Shown here in pieces: positions 36,429 to 44,265 of a stretch of 64,000 nucleotides of DNA (position 1 is the first letter of the stretch; each line of letters starts with the position of its first letter). The translations under genes were made by a program, and so were the position numbers. A model generated the notes under the pieces. The model did not search any database, was not told the DNA's origin, and saw only the letters and a program-made list of their open reading frames with translations. The DNA is taken from positions 62,001 to 126,000 of the forward strand of contig CAKVLS010000003.1 in assembly GCA_934757865.1 (NCBI GenBank). Direction: 5' to 3'. Source of the stretch: an uncultured Clostridia bacterium. GTDB taxonomy: Bacteria; Bacillota; Clostridia; Christensenellales; UBA1242.

Positions 36429-37634
36429 ATGTTAAAAATCAATTATAACAATCTTTATAATGACAAGTTCGCAAAAAAGTTTAAGGCGGACAAAGTATTA
36501 GAAAAAGTAAATGAGTTTGTAAAAAACAATTCGTATGCGTTATTCCACAATATTGATAACGCCAGCGTAAAGGATATTGTTGACACCGCCAAAGATGTAA
36601 AGAAAAACTTTACAGATATGGTAGTCGTTGGTATCGGTGGTTCTTCTCTTGGAACTCAAGCATTGCTTGACGCTATGCCAAGAAAGAAGGGTATCAATGT
36701 ACATATGCTAGACAATGTAGACCCAAACTTTGTAACAGCAACTTTTGAAAAAGTTAACCTAAAAACTACTTGCTTTAACTTCGTAAGTAAGAGTGGTAAC
36801 ACAGTTGAGATTTTGTCAATATTACAAGTCTTGCTTGCTAAACTAAAAACTGCTAGCAATATCAAAAAACATATCATCATCACAACAACTAACACCAACA
36901 ACCCACTTATGAGATTTGCCCAAAAGTACAATATCAAAGTTTTGTTTATGCCAAACGAAATAGTTGGTAGATTTAGTGGCTTGTCAGCAGTTGGCTTATT
37001 CCCAGCAGCAGTAGCTGGAATTGATATTAAGAAAGTCCTAAAAGGTCAAACAAACACATTGGCTACTATCACAAATGGGCTAGAAAGTAACGATGTTTTG
37101 AAATTCTCACTACTTCAAGCTGCTATGCTAAAGAATAAAAAATATGACTTAGTTATTTTGCCATATTCTAACAACCTAACTAGCCTATTTGTTTATTATG
37201 CTCAAACTTTGGCCGAAAGTCTTGGCAAAGTAAATAACTGCCCATCATCTTCTGTAATGGTTGGTGCTAACTGTCAACATAGCTTCTTTGAGCAAGTATT
37301 AGAGGGTAGAGATTATAGATACACAATGCTTGTTAAACTTAATAAGTTTGACAATGATATCAAACTTGAAAACAACGAAGTTTATCCTCTTAGCTGCAAG
37401 AACCTAAGCGAAGTAATCAATGCAGAGTGCGTTTCTACTCTTAAGACTTTGTCTGACCACAAACGCAGCAGCTTCATGATGGAAGTTGAGAACTTAGACG
37501 AAGAGACTATTGGTGAACTATTTGCATTTATGCAGATGACTATTTGTTTCGTGGGGCTAATATTTGGTATCGATGCTTTCTCTCAACCAGCTGTTGAAGA
37601 GCTAAAAGTTAACATTCACAAACTAATTGGTTAA
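36429..37634 (+). CDS. pgi: Glucose-6-phosphate isomerase
   Basis: A 401-residue cytoplasmic enzyme interconverting glucose-6-phosphate and fructose-6-phosphate. The first SIS domain has VVGIGGSSLGTQALLDA at about 61-77, the second has GRFSGLSAVGLFPAAVAG near 178-195, and the C-terminal SQPAVEELK holds the catalytic Lys region. It is somewhat shorter than the usual 440-450 residues of Firmicute enzymes, mainly at the N-terminus and between domains. AAGGAG precedes the ATG; a hairpin (AGTAAAAA / TTTTTACT) lies at about 36347-36372 in the leader. Confidence 0.94.
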   Translation: MLKINYNNLYNDKFAKKFKADKVLEKVNEFVKNNSYALFHNIDNASVKDIVDTAKDVKKNFTDMVVVGIGGSSLGTQALLDAMPRKKGINVHMLDNVDPNFVTATFEKVNLKTTCFNFVSKSGNTVEILSILQVLLAKLKTASNIKKHIIITTTNTNNPLMRFAQKYNIKVLFMPNEIVGRFSGLSAVGLFPAAVAGIDIKKVLKGQTNTLATITNGLESNDVLKFSLLQAAMLKNKKYDLVILPYSNNLTSLFVYYAQTLAESLGKVNNCPSSSVMVGANCQHSFFEQVLEGRDYRYTMLVKLNKFDNDIKLENNEVYPLSCKNLSEVINAECVSTLKTLSDHKRSSFMMEVENLDEETIGELFAFMQMTICFVGLIFGIDAFSQPAVEELKVNIHKLIG

Positions 37635-37663
37635 TATATTAAGATAAAAACAGGAGAAAAAAT

Positions 37664-38212
37664 ATGGATAATTTATTTGATAACATTTTGGACAGTGACG
37701 AGCACATCATCAAAGTCCTAAAACCTAACAAATTAAAATTTGTTTTTGGCGGAGTTGTAAGCCTATCATTTGTTCTTTCGCTATTTTTGGTAGTGTCATT
37801 AATCGCAATACTTGGCCCAGCCCAAGCGGTTAATAAAATTAGCCCACTTTATTGCTTGATACCTATTGGTATATTTATTTTGGCAGTTGTAATTTTTATA
37901 GTAATAGGTCTTGTTGTATATTCAAAAAGATATTATGCATATACTAACAAGAGAGTAATTGTAAGATGTGGTTTTGTCGGTGTAGATTACAAGAGTTTAG
38001 ATATGGAAATGATCGGAGCAATCAATGTTAATGTTAGTTTGCTAGACAAGATGCTACACAAAAACACCGGCACAGTATCTTTTGGTAGTGTAGCCAGCCC
38101 AATTACTGGCAACGGTGCAGCATTTTCTTTTTACTCAATTCAAGATCCATATGAGTTTTATAAAGAAATTAAACTAGTTATCAATGAAAAGAAAACTAAA
38201 AAACCTGAGTAA
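37664..38212 (+). CDS. Bacterial PH-domain membrane protein
   Basis: A 182-residue protein with two membrane helices (about residues 25-50 and 62-88) followed by a bacterial PH domain (bPH2), recognised from YYAYTNKRVIVRCGFVG and the closing strand and helix with YSIQDPYEFYKEI. Such proteins are membrane-bound and uncharacterised. It lies 29 bp after pgi with its own AGGAG. The stop codon falls within the loop of the terminator. Confidence 0.8.
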   Translation: MDNLFDNILDSDEHIIKVLKPNKLKFVFGGVVSLSFVLSLFLVVSLIAILGPAQAVNKISPLYCLIPIGIFILAVVIFIVIGLVVYSKRYYAYTNKRVIVRCGFVGVDYKSLDMEMIGAINVNVSLLDKMLHKNTGTVSFGSVASPITGNGAAFSFYSIQDPYEFYKEIKLVINEKKTKKPE

Positions 38213-38226
38213 AATCAGGTTTTTTT
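38198..38226 (+). terminator. Terminator overlapping the PH-domain gene end
   Basis: AAACCTGA / TCAGGTTT stem with a T tail; the TAA stop lies in the loop. Confidence 0.88.
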
Positions 38227-38245
38227 ATTTTGATATTCTAGCAAG

Positions 38246-38274
38246 TTGACAAAAAATAAAAAAGTAATTAAAAT
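38246..38274 (+). promoter_or_regulatory. Promoter for the 38304 gene
   Basis: TTGACA at 38246-38251 and TAAAAT at 38269-38274 with a 17 bp spacer. Confidence 0.75.
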
Positions 38275-38303
38275 ATGAATATCAAAAAAAGGAAGAAAAT
38301 ATT

Positions 38304-38936
38304 TTGTTCGCTGAGAGAAAAATTCTTAAAAAAATGAAAAAAAGTACTGCCATGAAAGAGGCAGAAAAAATTGACCACGACAAAGAAGGTCGTGCCGTCA
38401 TTGACCTTGGACTTGTAGACTCTGATGAGTTTTTTCACCCATATTCTTATAAGACATACGACTTAGTTAACCCTGATGTTATTCAGTGCGTAGAGATGTT
38501 TGAGAGCCAAATCCCTGCAAAAGAGGAACTTTCTATCAATATCCATACCGAAGAGCAGACTGACAACTTTGACAAAAAGCGTATAAGACATGCAATAAAA
38601 AGACACTATGCAGAAAAAATTGTAACGCTTAATAAAAAAATAAAAAAAGATATTGCATTTGCTATTATCCTTATTTTATTTGGTGTTTTATTTTCAGTTG
38701 TCGAATGTATACTTTGGGCAAAATGGAGCCAGCAGTTTGTTGATCTTATACTATCTATTATTGCTTGGACATTTATTTGGGACGGTTTTGAGACATTTAT
38801 TGTAGACTTGCCACTCAATAGAAGGACGCAACTAAAAAATTATCGTATAATGAATGCCAAAGTCCATATTAGGAAATATAGTAAAAAGATCCAAAAAGAC
38901 TACGGAATAGGCGAGTACGAGGACGAAGAAGACTAA
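38304..38936 (+). CDS. Two-helix membrane protein, unknown function
   Basis: A 210-residue protein beginning with TTG; AAAGGAAG lies 8 nt upstream. Residues 1-108 are soluble and charged, two membrane helices sit at about 112-135 and 142-165, and a basic-acidic tail ends in DEED. Both termini are predicted in the cytoplasm. No family is recognised. It is a single-gene unit with a clear promoter and terminator. Confidence 0.65.
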   Translation: MFAERKILKKMKKSTAMKEAEKIDHDKEGRAVIDLGLVDSDEFFHPYSYKTYDLVNPDVIQCVEMFESQIPAKEELSINIHTEEQTDNFDKKRIRHAIKRHYAEKIVTLNKKIKKDIAFAIILILFGVLFSVVECILWAKWSQQFVDLILSIIAWTFIWDGFETFIVDLPLNRRTQLKNYRIMNAKVHIRKYSKKIQKDYGIGEYEDEED

Positions 38937-38940
38937 AATA

Positions 38941-38970
38941 AAAAAGGCTCTATTGATTAGAGTCTTTTTT
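38941..38970. terminator. Bidirectional terminator
   Basis: AAAAAGGCTCTA / TTAGAGTCTTTTT hairpin between convergent genes. Confidence 0.87.
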
Positions 38971-38985
38971 ATATTCTTTTTACTT

Positions 38986-39426
38986 TTACACCCTTTCTAC
39001 TTCGTAGCCTAGTTTTTTGGCTAGACGCTCAATGTTAGCTACATTGAAGATTCCCCACTGAGTACATACGACAACTTTTGAGCCATCTTTTAGCTCGAGA
39101 ACATCTCCCATAAAATATCTCTTTGCGGCGTCTTTTATTTTGTTTGCCTCGTCCAAAGGCAAAACAACATTAAGTGAGCCTTGAAGCGACTTGTTAAAAA
39201 TGCTTTCGAGTTCCGCAAAAGTAGGGTTTGCCTCATCAATGTACTTTTTGATTACAGCTAGTACAAATCTATTCTTGGCGTAAATCTTGTTGTCAAACAA
39301 GAACTTAGTCTTATCTCTCTTTTGGTCACTTGTGGCAGAAGTATTTTCTGTTTCTTTTATCTTCAAAACACTCTCAAGATAAGCCACTCTATTTTTTAAT
39401 TCTAATATTTCTCTTTCTATATCCAT
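38986..39426 (-). CDS. Coiled-coil protein of unknown function, leaderless mRNA
   Basis: A 146-residue soluble protein. An N-terminal coiled coil (about residues 1-25) precedes a conserved-looking region with FAELESIFNKSLQG, a strand DVLELKDGSKVVVCTQWGI, and a final helix ending in YEVERV. I have no family name for it. The -10 element ends six bases before the ATG, so the mRNA probably starts at the start codon; there is no ribosome site. Confidence 0.7.
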   Translation of the reverse strand: MDIEREILELKNRVAYLESVLKIKETENTSATSDQKRDKTKFLFDNKIYAKNRFVLAVIKKYIDEANPTFAELESIFNKSLQGSLNVVLPLDEANKIKDAAKRYFMGDVLELKDGSKVVVCTQWGIFNVANIERLAKKLGYEVERV

Positions 39427-39432
39427 GACTAT

Positions 39433-39461
39433 ATTATAATAGATAAGCCCAAAAATTGCAA
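39433..39461 (-). promoter_or_regulatory. Promoter with leaderless geometry
   Basis: On the minus strand, TTGCAA (39461-39456) and TATAAT (39438-39433) with a 17 bp spacer; six bases separate the -10 from the ATG at 39426, the same arrangement as at queH. Confidence 0.75.
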
Positions 39462-39500
39462 TAAAAACTTATGATAAACTAGCGAAAACTAAAAATATTT

Positions 39501-39530
39501 CATAAAAACTAGAAAAAACTAGAAAAAACT
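39501..39530 (+). repeat. Phased A-tract repeats upstream of the Nudix promoter
   Basis: AGAAAAAACT occurs twice in tandem (39511-39530), preceded by the related CATAAAAACT (39501-39510). The A-tracts recur every 10 bp and end just before the -35 element, which would bend the DNA like an UP element. Confidence 0.65.
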
Positions 39531-39531
39531 A

Positions 39532-39560
39532 TTTACAAACGAAATAAAGTGTGATATTAT
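39532..39560 (+). promoter_or_regulatory. Promoter of the Nudix gene
   Basis: TTTACA at 39532-39537 and TATTAT at 39555-39560 with a 17 bp spacer. Confidence 0.75.
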
Positions 39561-39587
39561 ATAACCATCAAAGGAGAAAAGAAGATT

Positions 39588-39998
39588 ATGAGTGATAAAA
39601 AAGTTATCAAAACAGTTGCAGGAGTTATAGTTAATGATAAGGGTGAAGTACTATGCTCACTAAGAGATCAAGGCAAGTATGATTATGTATCATTTAAGTG
39701 GGAGTTCCCAGGCGGAAAAATGGAGCAAGGCGAGAACGAACACCAAACTCTAGTTAGAGAACTAAGAGAGGAGCTAGAGATAGAGGTCGAGGTTGGCGAG
39801 CACTTCTATACAGTCGAGCACGACTATCCAGATTTCCATTTGACAATGTCTGTTTATAAGTGCCATTTACTAAGCAAAGAAATGAAAATGAACGTTCACA
39901 AAGCCCTAAAATGGCTACACCCAAAAGATATGGCAGACCTTGACTGGGCAGCCGCTGATATTCCGGTAGCAAAAAAAGTTATTGAAACTATGAACTAA
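39588..39998 (+). CDS. Nudix hydrolase, MutT-like
   Basis: A 136-residue pyrophosphohydrolase. The Nudix box is at residues 43-65 (G43, E49, R57-E58-L59, E61-E62), with E64 where the motif usually has Gly. The short form and the HKALKWLHPKDMADLDW tail resemble 8-oxo-dGTP diphosphatases that sanitise the nucleotide pool. The ATG has AAAGGAG. It stands alone between a curved promoter region and a terminator. Confidence 0.88.
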   Translation: MSDKKVIKTVAGVIVNDKGEVLCSLRDQGKYDYVSFKWEFPGGKMEQGENEHQTLVRELREELEIEVEVGEHFYTVEHDYPDFHLTMSVYKCHLLSKEMKMNVHKALKWLHPKDMADLDWAAADIPVAKKVIETMN

Positions 39999-40070
39999 CA
40001 GAAATAGAAAAGTATAGTAGTAAATCATAAATGAGAATAAAGAGTTAAAAGCAAGCAAAAATAATCAAGA

Positions 40071-40107
40071 AAAATTCCACTAAGCTATGTGCTGGTGGAG
40101 TTTTTTT
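40071..40107 (+). terminator. Rho-independent terminator
   Basis: AAAATTCCAC / GTGGAGTTTT hairpin with a T tail after the Nudix gene. Confidence 0.85.
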
Positions 40108-40121
40108 ATTTGTTATTTTTG

Positions 40122-40150
40122 TTCACACGAAGGCTATATTTGTGTATAAT
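40122..40150 (+). promoter_or_regulatory. Promoter of lgt
   Basis: TTCACA at 40122-40127 and TATAAT at 40145-40150 with a 17 bp spacer. Confidence 0.65.
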
Positions 40151-40171
40151 ATAACAGTAGGAGAAAAAATT

Positions 40172-41101
40172 ATGTTACCAAACGAACTTTTTCTAGGTAT
40201 CCACATGTATGGCGTGATGATAGCCGTAGGGCTTTTGTGTGCGTTCTTGGTACTTTTTTATTATAGCAAAAAGAAAAATATAGACAGCAAACTTGTTGAC
40301 TTTGTGTTTTATGACGGAGTCGTGTCTATCGCATTTGGATTTCTTAGTGCGGCACTTTTTCAAGCAATTTACAATTATATCAAAAACCCCGCAGGCGGAT
40401 TCCACTTTGGTAGCGGAATAACATTTATTGGCGGACTTATTGGTGGAGTTGTTTGCTTTTTGGCTGTTTATTTTATTTTCAAAAAACGCCTTAATATAAG
40501 ACTACTTGATATTATAGATATTATTCCTTGTAGTATATTTGTAGCTCATGGCTGGGGTCGTATAGGTTGCTTCTTTGCGGGTTGTTGCTACGGAAAAGAA
40601 ACAACAAGTTTTTTAGGCGTCCAATTCCCTAATTTGCCTAATCCAGTATACCCAACACAACTTTTTGAAGCAGCATTTTTGTTTATAATGTTTGGTATCT
40701 GCTCATATCTAGTTTTGAAAAAAGACTTCAAACACAACTTAGGTTTATATCTTATCAGCTACGGCGTATTTAGATTTTTGATTGAGTTTTTGCGTGGGGA
40801 CGACAGAGGTCAAATCTTTGGAGGACTTATCTCTCCATCACAATTTTGGTCAATTATCATGATTATCGCCGGCGTTGCAACTATTTTCTTATTCGAGAGA
40901 TTAAGACAAAATTATTCTCTTGAGCCTCAAAAGGCATCAAAGACTGAGGGAAAAAAGGCTGCAGGTGACCTAACGAATAGCGAAGAAGTAGAAGAGAAAA
41001 AAGAAAGCCCAGTAGAGCAAGAAAAAAAGCCTCTTGACAATATAGGCTCAAAAGATACAACTAACACAACAGATACAACTAACACAACAGACAATAAGTA
41101 A
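40172..41101 (+). CDS. lgt: Prolipoprotein diacylglyceryl transferase
   Basis: The membrane enzyme that adds diacylglycerol to the lipobox Cys of exported lipoproteins. The 309-residue protein has seven helices and the Lgt signature HGWGRIGCFFAGCCYG near 136-151, then RFLIEFLRGDDRGQ near 215-228. The ATG at 40172 has AGGAG; an ATG 30 bp earlier lies within the promoter. An unusual hydrophilic tail of about 60 residues, rich in Lys, Glu, Thr and Asn, follows the last helix and ends in a repeat-encoded TNTTDTTNTTD. Confidence 0.95.
   Translation: MLPNELFLGIHMYGVMIAVGLLCAFLVLFYYSKKKNIDSKLVDFVFYDGVVSIAFGFLSAALFQAIYNYIKNPAGGFHFGSGITFIGGLIGGVVCFLAVYFIFKKRLNIRLLDIIDIIPCSIFVAHGWGRIGCFFAGCCYGKETTSFLGVQFPNLPNPVYPTQLFEAAFLFIMFGICSYLVLKKDFKHNLGLYLISYGVFRFLIEFLRGDDRGQIFGGLISPSQFWSIIMIIAGVATIFLFERLRQNYSLEPQKASKTEGKKAAGDLTNSEEVEEKKESPVEQEKKPLDNIGSKDTTNTTDTTNTTDNK
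41054..41089 (+). repeat. 18 bp perfect tandem repeat in the lgt tail
   Basis: GATACAACTAACACAACA occurs twice with no mismatch, encoding two D-T-T-N-T-T units. The unit is a multiple of three, so copy-number change would keep the frame. Confidence 0.85.
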
Positions 41102-41112
41102 AAGGAATACAG

Positions 41113-41880
41113 ATGCAAAAATCAAAGAACAATACAAGTATCCTAAGCTTATTCTTTACCATGCTCAAAATTGGGCTGTTCACTTTTGGTGGGGGCTATG
41201 GAATGATAGCCCTTTTAGAAAATGAATTTGTCCAAAAGAAAGGCTGGATAACAAAAGATGAGTTCTTGGATATGGTGGCAATAGCTGAGTCAACCCCAGG
41301 GCCTATCGCTATCAATAGCGCAACATATATAGGATACAAAGTTGCTAAGTTTTGGGGCGCATTTTTCGCAACACTAGCAGTATGTATTCCTTCGTTTGTA
41401 ATTATTTTTTGTATATCACTATTCCTTAATGCATTTTTGTCAATCAAAGTTGTATCTTATGCGTTTAGTGGAGTGCAAGTCTGCGTAACATTTTTGATAC
41501 TGACTGCCGGCATCAAAATGATAAAAGATGTCAAAAAAGATGTCATAAGCATCATTATAATGTGTGCAACATTTTTAGCAGTAATTTTGCTTTCGATATT
41601 TGCTGTTAACTTTTCATCAATATTTTATATTCTTATCAGCGGCGTCATTGGATTGTTTGTTTACCTTATTAGAAGAGCCAAAGCCAAAAAGTCGAATGAG
41701 TTGCCAATACAAGATGAGAATACTGAGAACGAAAATCTAGCAGACACTCAATCAAATAACTCAAATGATGAGGTTATAGAAGAAGTAAAAGTTAACGAAG
41801 AAAAGATACCAAAAGAAGATAACAAAAAATCACCTGCTACTCCTCAAAAAACTGATACAAAAGAGGAGGACAAGCTATGA
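41113..41880 (+). CDS. Chromate transporter (CHR) family, first half
   Basis: A 255-residue membrane protein holding one CHR domain: FGGGYGMIALLENEFV near 27-42, and ESTPGPIAINSATYIGY near 64-80. Short-chain CHR proteins work as pairs of homologous halves. After the last helix comes an acidic, Asn- and Lys-rich tail of about 75 residues. The partner gene overlaps its stop by 4 bp (ATGA). Physiological substrate in an anaerobe may be another oxyanion such as sulfate. Confidence 0.9.
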   Translation: MQKSKNNTSILSLFFTMLKIGLFTFGGGYGMIALLENEFVQKKGWITKDEFLDMVAIAESTPGPIAINSATYIGYKVAKFWGAFFATLAVCIPSFVIIFCISLFLNAFLSIKVVSYAFSGVQVCVTFLILTAGIKMIKDVKKDVISIIIMCATFLAVILLSIFAVNFSSIFYILISGVIGLFVYLIRRAKAKKSNELPIQDENTENENLADTQSNNSNDEVIEEVKVNEEKIPKEDNKKSPATPQKTDTKEEDKL

Positions 41881-42452
41881 TATATCTACAACTTTTTCTT
41901 ACTTTTTTGAAGATAGGCGTAGTATCTTTTGGCGGCGGGTATGGTATGATATCTCTTATTAGAGAAGAGGTTCTTGTTCATGGCTGGCTAACTGAGGAAA
42001 CTTTTCTAAACTTTATCGCCGTATCAGAGTCAACCCCAGGGCCACTTGCTGTCAATATGGCGACATTTATAGGCTCATCACAAGGCGGCATTTTAGGGTC
42101 GTTCCTTGCAACCCTCGGAGTTGTGCTTCCGTCTTTTGTTATCATACTTCTTATCTCTGCCGTACTAAAAAATATCTTAAAATACGCCGGCGTACAAGCT
42201 ACTCTTGGTGGAATTAGACCTGCTATAGTTGGACTTATCTGCGCTACTAGCATAACTATGATGCTAAGTACAATTTTTGGATTTAGCAAACTCGGCGACA
42301 CAATGACGATAGATTACAAGGGCATAATCATTTTTGCAGTTTTAGCAGTTATATATTTTGTCGCCAAAAAGTTCAAGAAAAAAGAGCTTTCGCCAATAAT
42401 CTTGATACTAATCTCTGCCGTTCTCGGTATGTTAATGTACGGATTATTATGA
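41877..42452 (+). CDS. Chromate transporter (CHR) family, second half
   Basis: A 191-residue CHR-domain protein, homologous to its neighbour: SFGGGYGMISLIREEVL near 17-33, and ESTPGPLAVNMATFIG near 56-71. It has about six helices and lacks the acidic tail. The ATGA overlap and the GAGGAGG site ensure coupled translation with the first half, as expected for an obligate heterodimer. Confidence 0.9.
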   Translation: MIYLQLFLTFLKIGVVSFGGGYGMISLIREEVLVHGWLTEETFLNFIAVSESTPGPLAVNMATFIGSSQGGILGSFLATLGVVLPSFVIILLISAVLKNILKYAGVQATLGGIRPAIVGLICATSITMMLSTIFGFSKLGDTMTIDYKGIIIFAVLAVIYFVAKKFKKKELSPIILILISAVLGMLMYGLL

Positions 42453-42622
42453 TGCCCCTTTGCCTAAAAACTGCACTAGCTCATAACTATGCACTTAAAA
42501 TACAATCATAAAAAACTCAATCAATCATAAAAAAATCTCAAACAAAACATGAAAAGATTGTTGAGAATATAACAATAAAATAAGCATATCAAATTATGTA
42601 AAATCAAGTAAAAGCACAATAA

Positions 42623-42655
42623 AAAAAACACTCAAAAATTTTTGAGTGTTTTTTT
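42623..42655. terminator. Bidirectional terminator
   Basis: AACACTCAAAAA / TTTTTGAGTGTT with A and T runs; serves the CHR genes and the minus-strand gene at 42704. AAATATTTATAT-type short repeats follow at 42659-42695. Confidence 0.87.
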
Positions 42656-42703
42656 GATTAAATATTTATATCAAATATTTATATTAAATATTTATTTTGC
42701 TTA

Positions 42704-44104
42704 TTATTTATCTTGGGTTGGAAGTCCTAGAGAACTTTCGTCTTCATGTTGAAAGTCATTTCTTGGTATTATATATTCCTCTAGATCCATTTCGTCTCTA
42801 CCATAGTTTGGTAAAGCTTTAATTTTTGCTTTGCCGTGTTTTGCTACTAGCACGCAATCCATATCGTTAGAGTCTCTGCATAATAGAGTACTTTCTTTGT
42901 TAGTTAGTTGTGGGTAGAAGTAATTGTTCATAGGAATTATCTCAGTAGTATAAGTGCTATATGCGTGAGAACCTTCTTCTTGAACAAGCCCATAAACTGC
43001 AAAACTATCTCCATAGGTAGCTATAACTTCGTTTTTTCCAAACTTGCGAACTTTTTCGTATCTTGGAGGGATAATTGTACCGAAGTCACTTGTTCTAATC
43101 AAACCTTGGTAAGTGCCAAATTGATTTTTGATAGTGGTAATGTATGACTCATCATCAGCATACTTAACATCAATAAGTCCTCTTAGATCAATATTTTCTG
43201 CGACACTCCCATCATCGTTTAGAAGTCTTTTTGACTCTCTTATACTATTAAGATACTTTTTCTCGCCATAGAAAGATGGAGTTATATCTCTTATCTCGCC
43301 TTTAGCAGAGAACTTTAATTTTAGAGGTTCAACTGCTTGGTCTTTGGTCAAATCTTGCAAAGTGTATACACAAGATTCATTTTCTGATTTTGTGATCAAT
43401 TCGTCAACATTTAGGTCAAAGTCTGTTACATCAGGAACTGACAAAGTAAATTTTGGTGATTTATTCTTTGGAAGAGCAATGCAGTCAAGCCAAGTCTTTT
43501 CTGGGCCTTTTCTTGTACGGCTCAAAGTTACTAAGTTGTTTCTTGAAATGTCATATTTGAAGCAGTCTGTAGCAAGCATGTGACCAGTAGTTGTTATAAT
43601 AGATTTTAGGCTATCTGTTTGAGTCAAGAAAATAAGTCCACCCCTAATACATTTGTCAATATCTCCATGGGTATAATTCTCAAAAAGCTGATTTGAAATT
43701 TTGTTACCATCTAGGCTAGATAGTGCAATGTAGTTTGCGTGATGAGATTTTTTGTGAACTTGCTCAACAATTATAGTATCTCCCAGTACATCGACTTTAC
43801 TTATAACTGACATACCAAGGTCATTTCCTATTATTCTGTCATTTTTTGTGATAAAACCACATTCTCCATTTTTGTTAAAAAAAGTAACTACTCCGTTATA
43901 GATATCAAACTCATATATGTCGTTATTAGTTGAGTCCTTAGATGTTATTAGCCTCATTAGACCATTAGCACCTTTTTCGATATCAAGGTTAGGTGCAATC
44001 TCGTGTATGTCCTTTACCTCAAAAGGCTTTGCATTTTTGTATGGCTCACACATTAAAACATTTTTTTTGAAAGGCCCAAAACCTTTCTTTTCTAAATAAT
44101 ACAT
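42704..44104 (-). CDS. Paralogue B of a two-gene family of unknown function
   Basis: A 466-residue soluble protein with no signal peptide or membrane helix. It is a clear paralogue of the upstream gene (44266-45669): shared features include the opening K-x-G-F-G-P-F-K-K, the block D-I-Y-x-x-D, and G-F-I-x-K near residue 85, then L-x-T-D-C. Strand-rich segments with N-G-E-C-G-F-I resemble WG-type repeat proteins (beta-propeller or solenoid), but the fit is loose. AAGGAG precedes the ATG. The shared terminator at 42623 follows. Confidence 0.62.
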   Translation of the reverse strand: MYYLEKKGFGPFKKNVLMCEPYKNAKPFEVKDIHEIAPNLDIEKGANGLMRLITSKDSTNNDIYEFDIYNGVVTFFNKNGECGFITKNDRIIGNDLGMSVISKVDVLGDTIIVEQVHKKSHHANYIALSSLDGNKISNQLFENYTHGDIDKCIRGGLIFLTQTDSLKSIITTTGHMLATDCFKYDISRNNLVTLSRTRKGPEKTWLDCIALPKNKSPKFTLSVPDVTDFDLNVDELITKSENESCVYTLQDLTKDQAVEPLKLKFSAKGEIRDITPSFYGEKKYLNSIRESKRLLNDDGSVAENIDLRGLIDVKYADDESYITTIKNQFGTYQGLIRTSDFGTIIPPRYEKVRKFGKNEVIATYGDSFAVYGLVQEEGSHAYSTYTTEIIPMNNYFYPQLTNKESTLLCRDSNDMDCVLVAKHGKAKIKALPNYGRDEMDLEEYIIPRNDFQHEDESSLGLPTQDK

Positions 44105-44224
44105 TTTTTCTCCTTAAAAATAGCAAATTTATTGCTTTCTATCACAAATATTATACAAAAGGTGTGAACAATAGTCAATATGCAAATTTTTAGAAATATA
44201 ACATTTTGACATAAAATTTGATAA

Positions 44225-44256
44225 AAAAAAAGACTTCGTTAAATGAAGTCTTTTTT
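44225..44256 (-). terminator. Terminator after paralogue A
   Basis: AAAAAAGACTTC / GAAGTCTTTTTT, 7-8 nt loop; with respect to the minus-strand gene the T run is on the A side. Confidence 0.82.
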
Positions 44257-44265
44257 AATTTTTAA

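Noticed and set aside
42659..42695. Short AAATATTTATAT-type repeats as a regulatory array
   Set aside because: They are imperfect, very AT-rich and next to a terminator, so chance composition is an adequate explanation.
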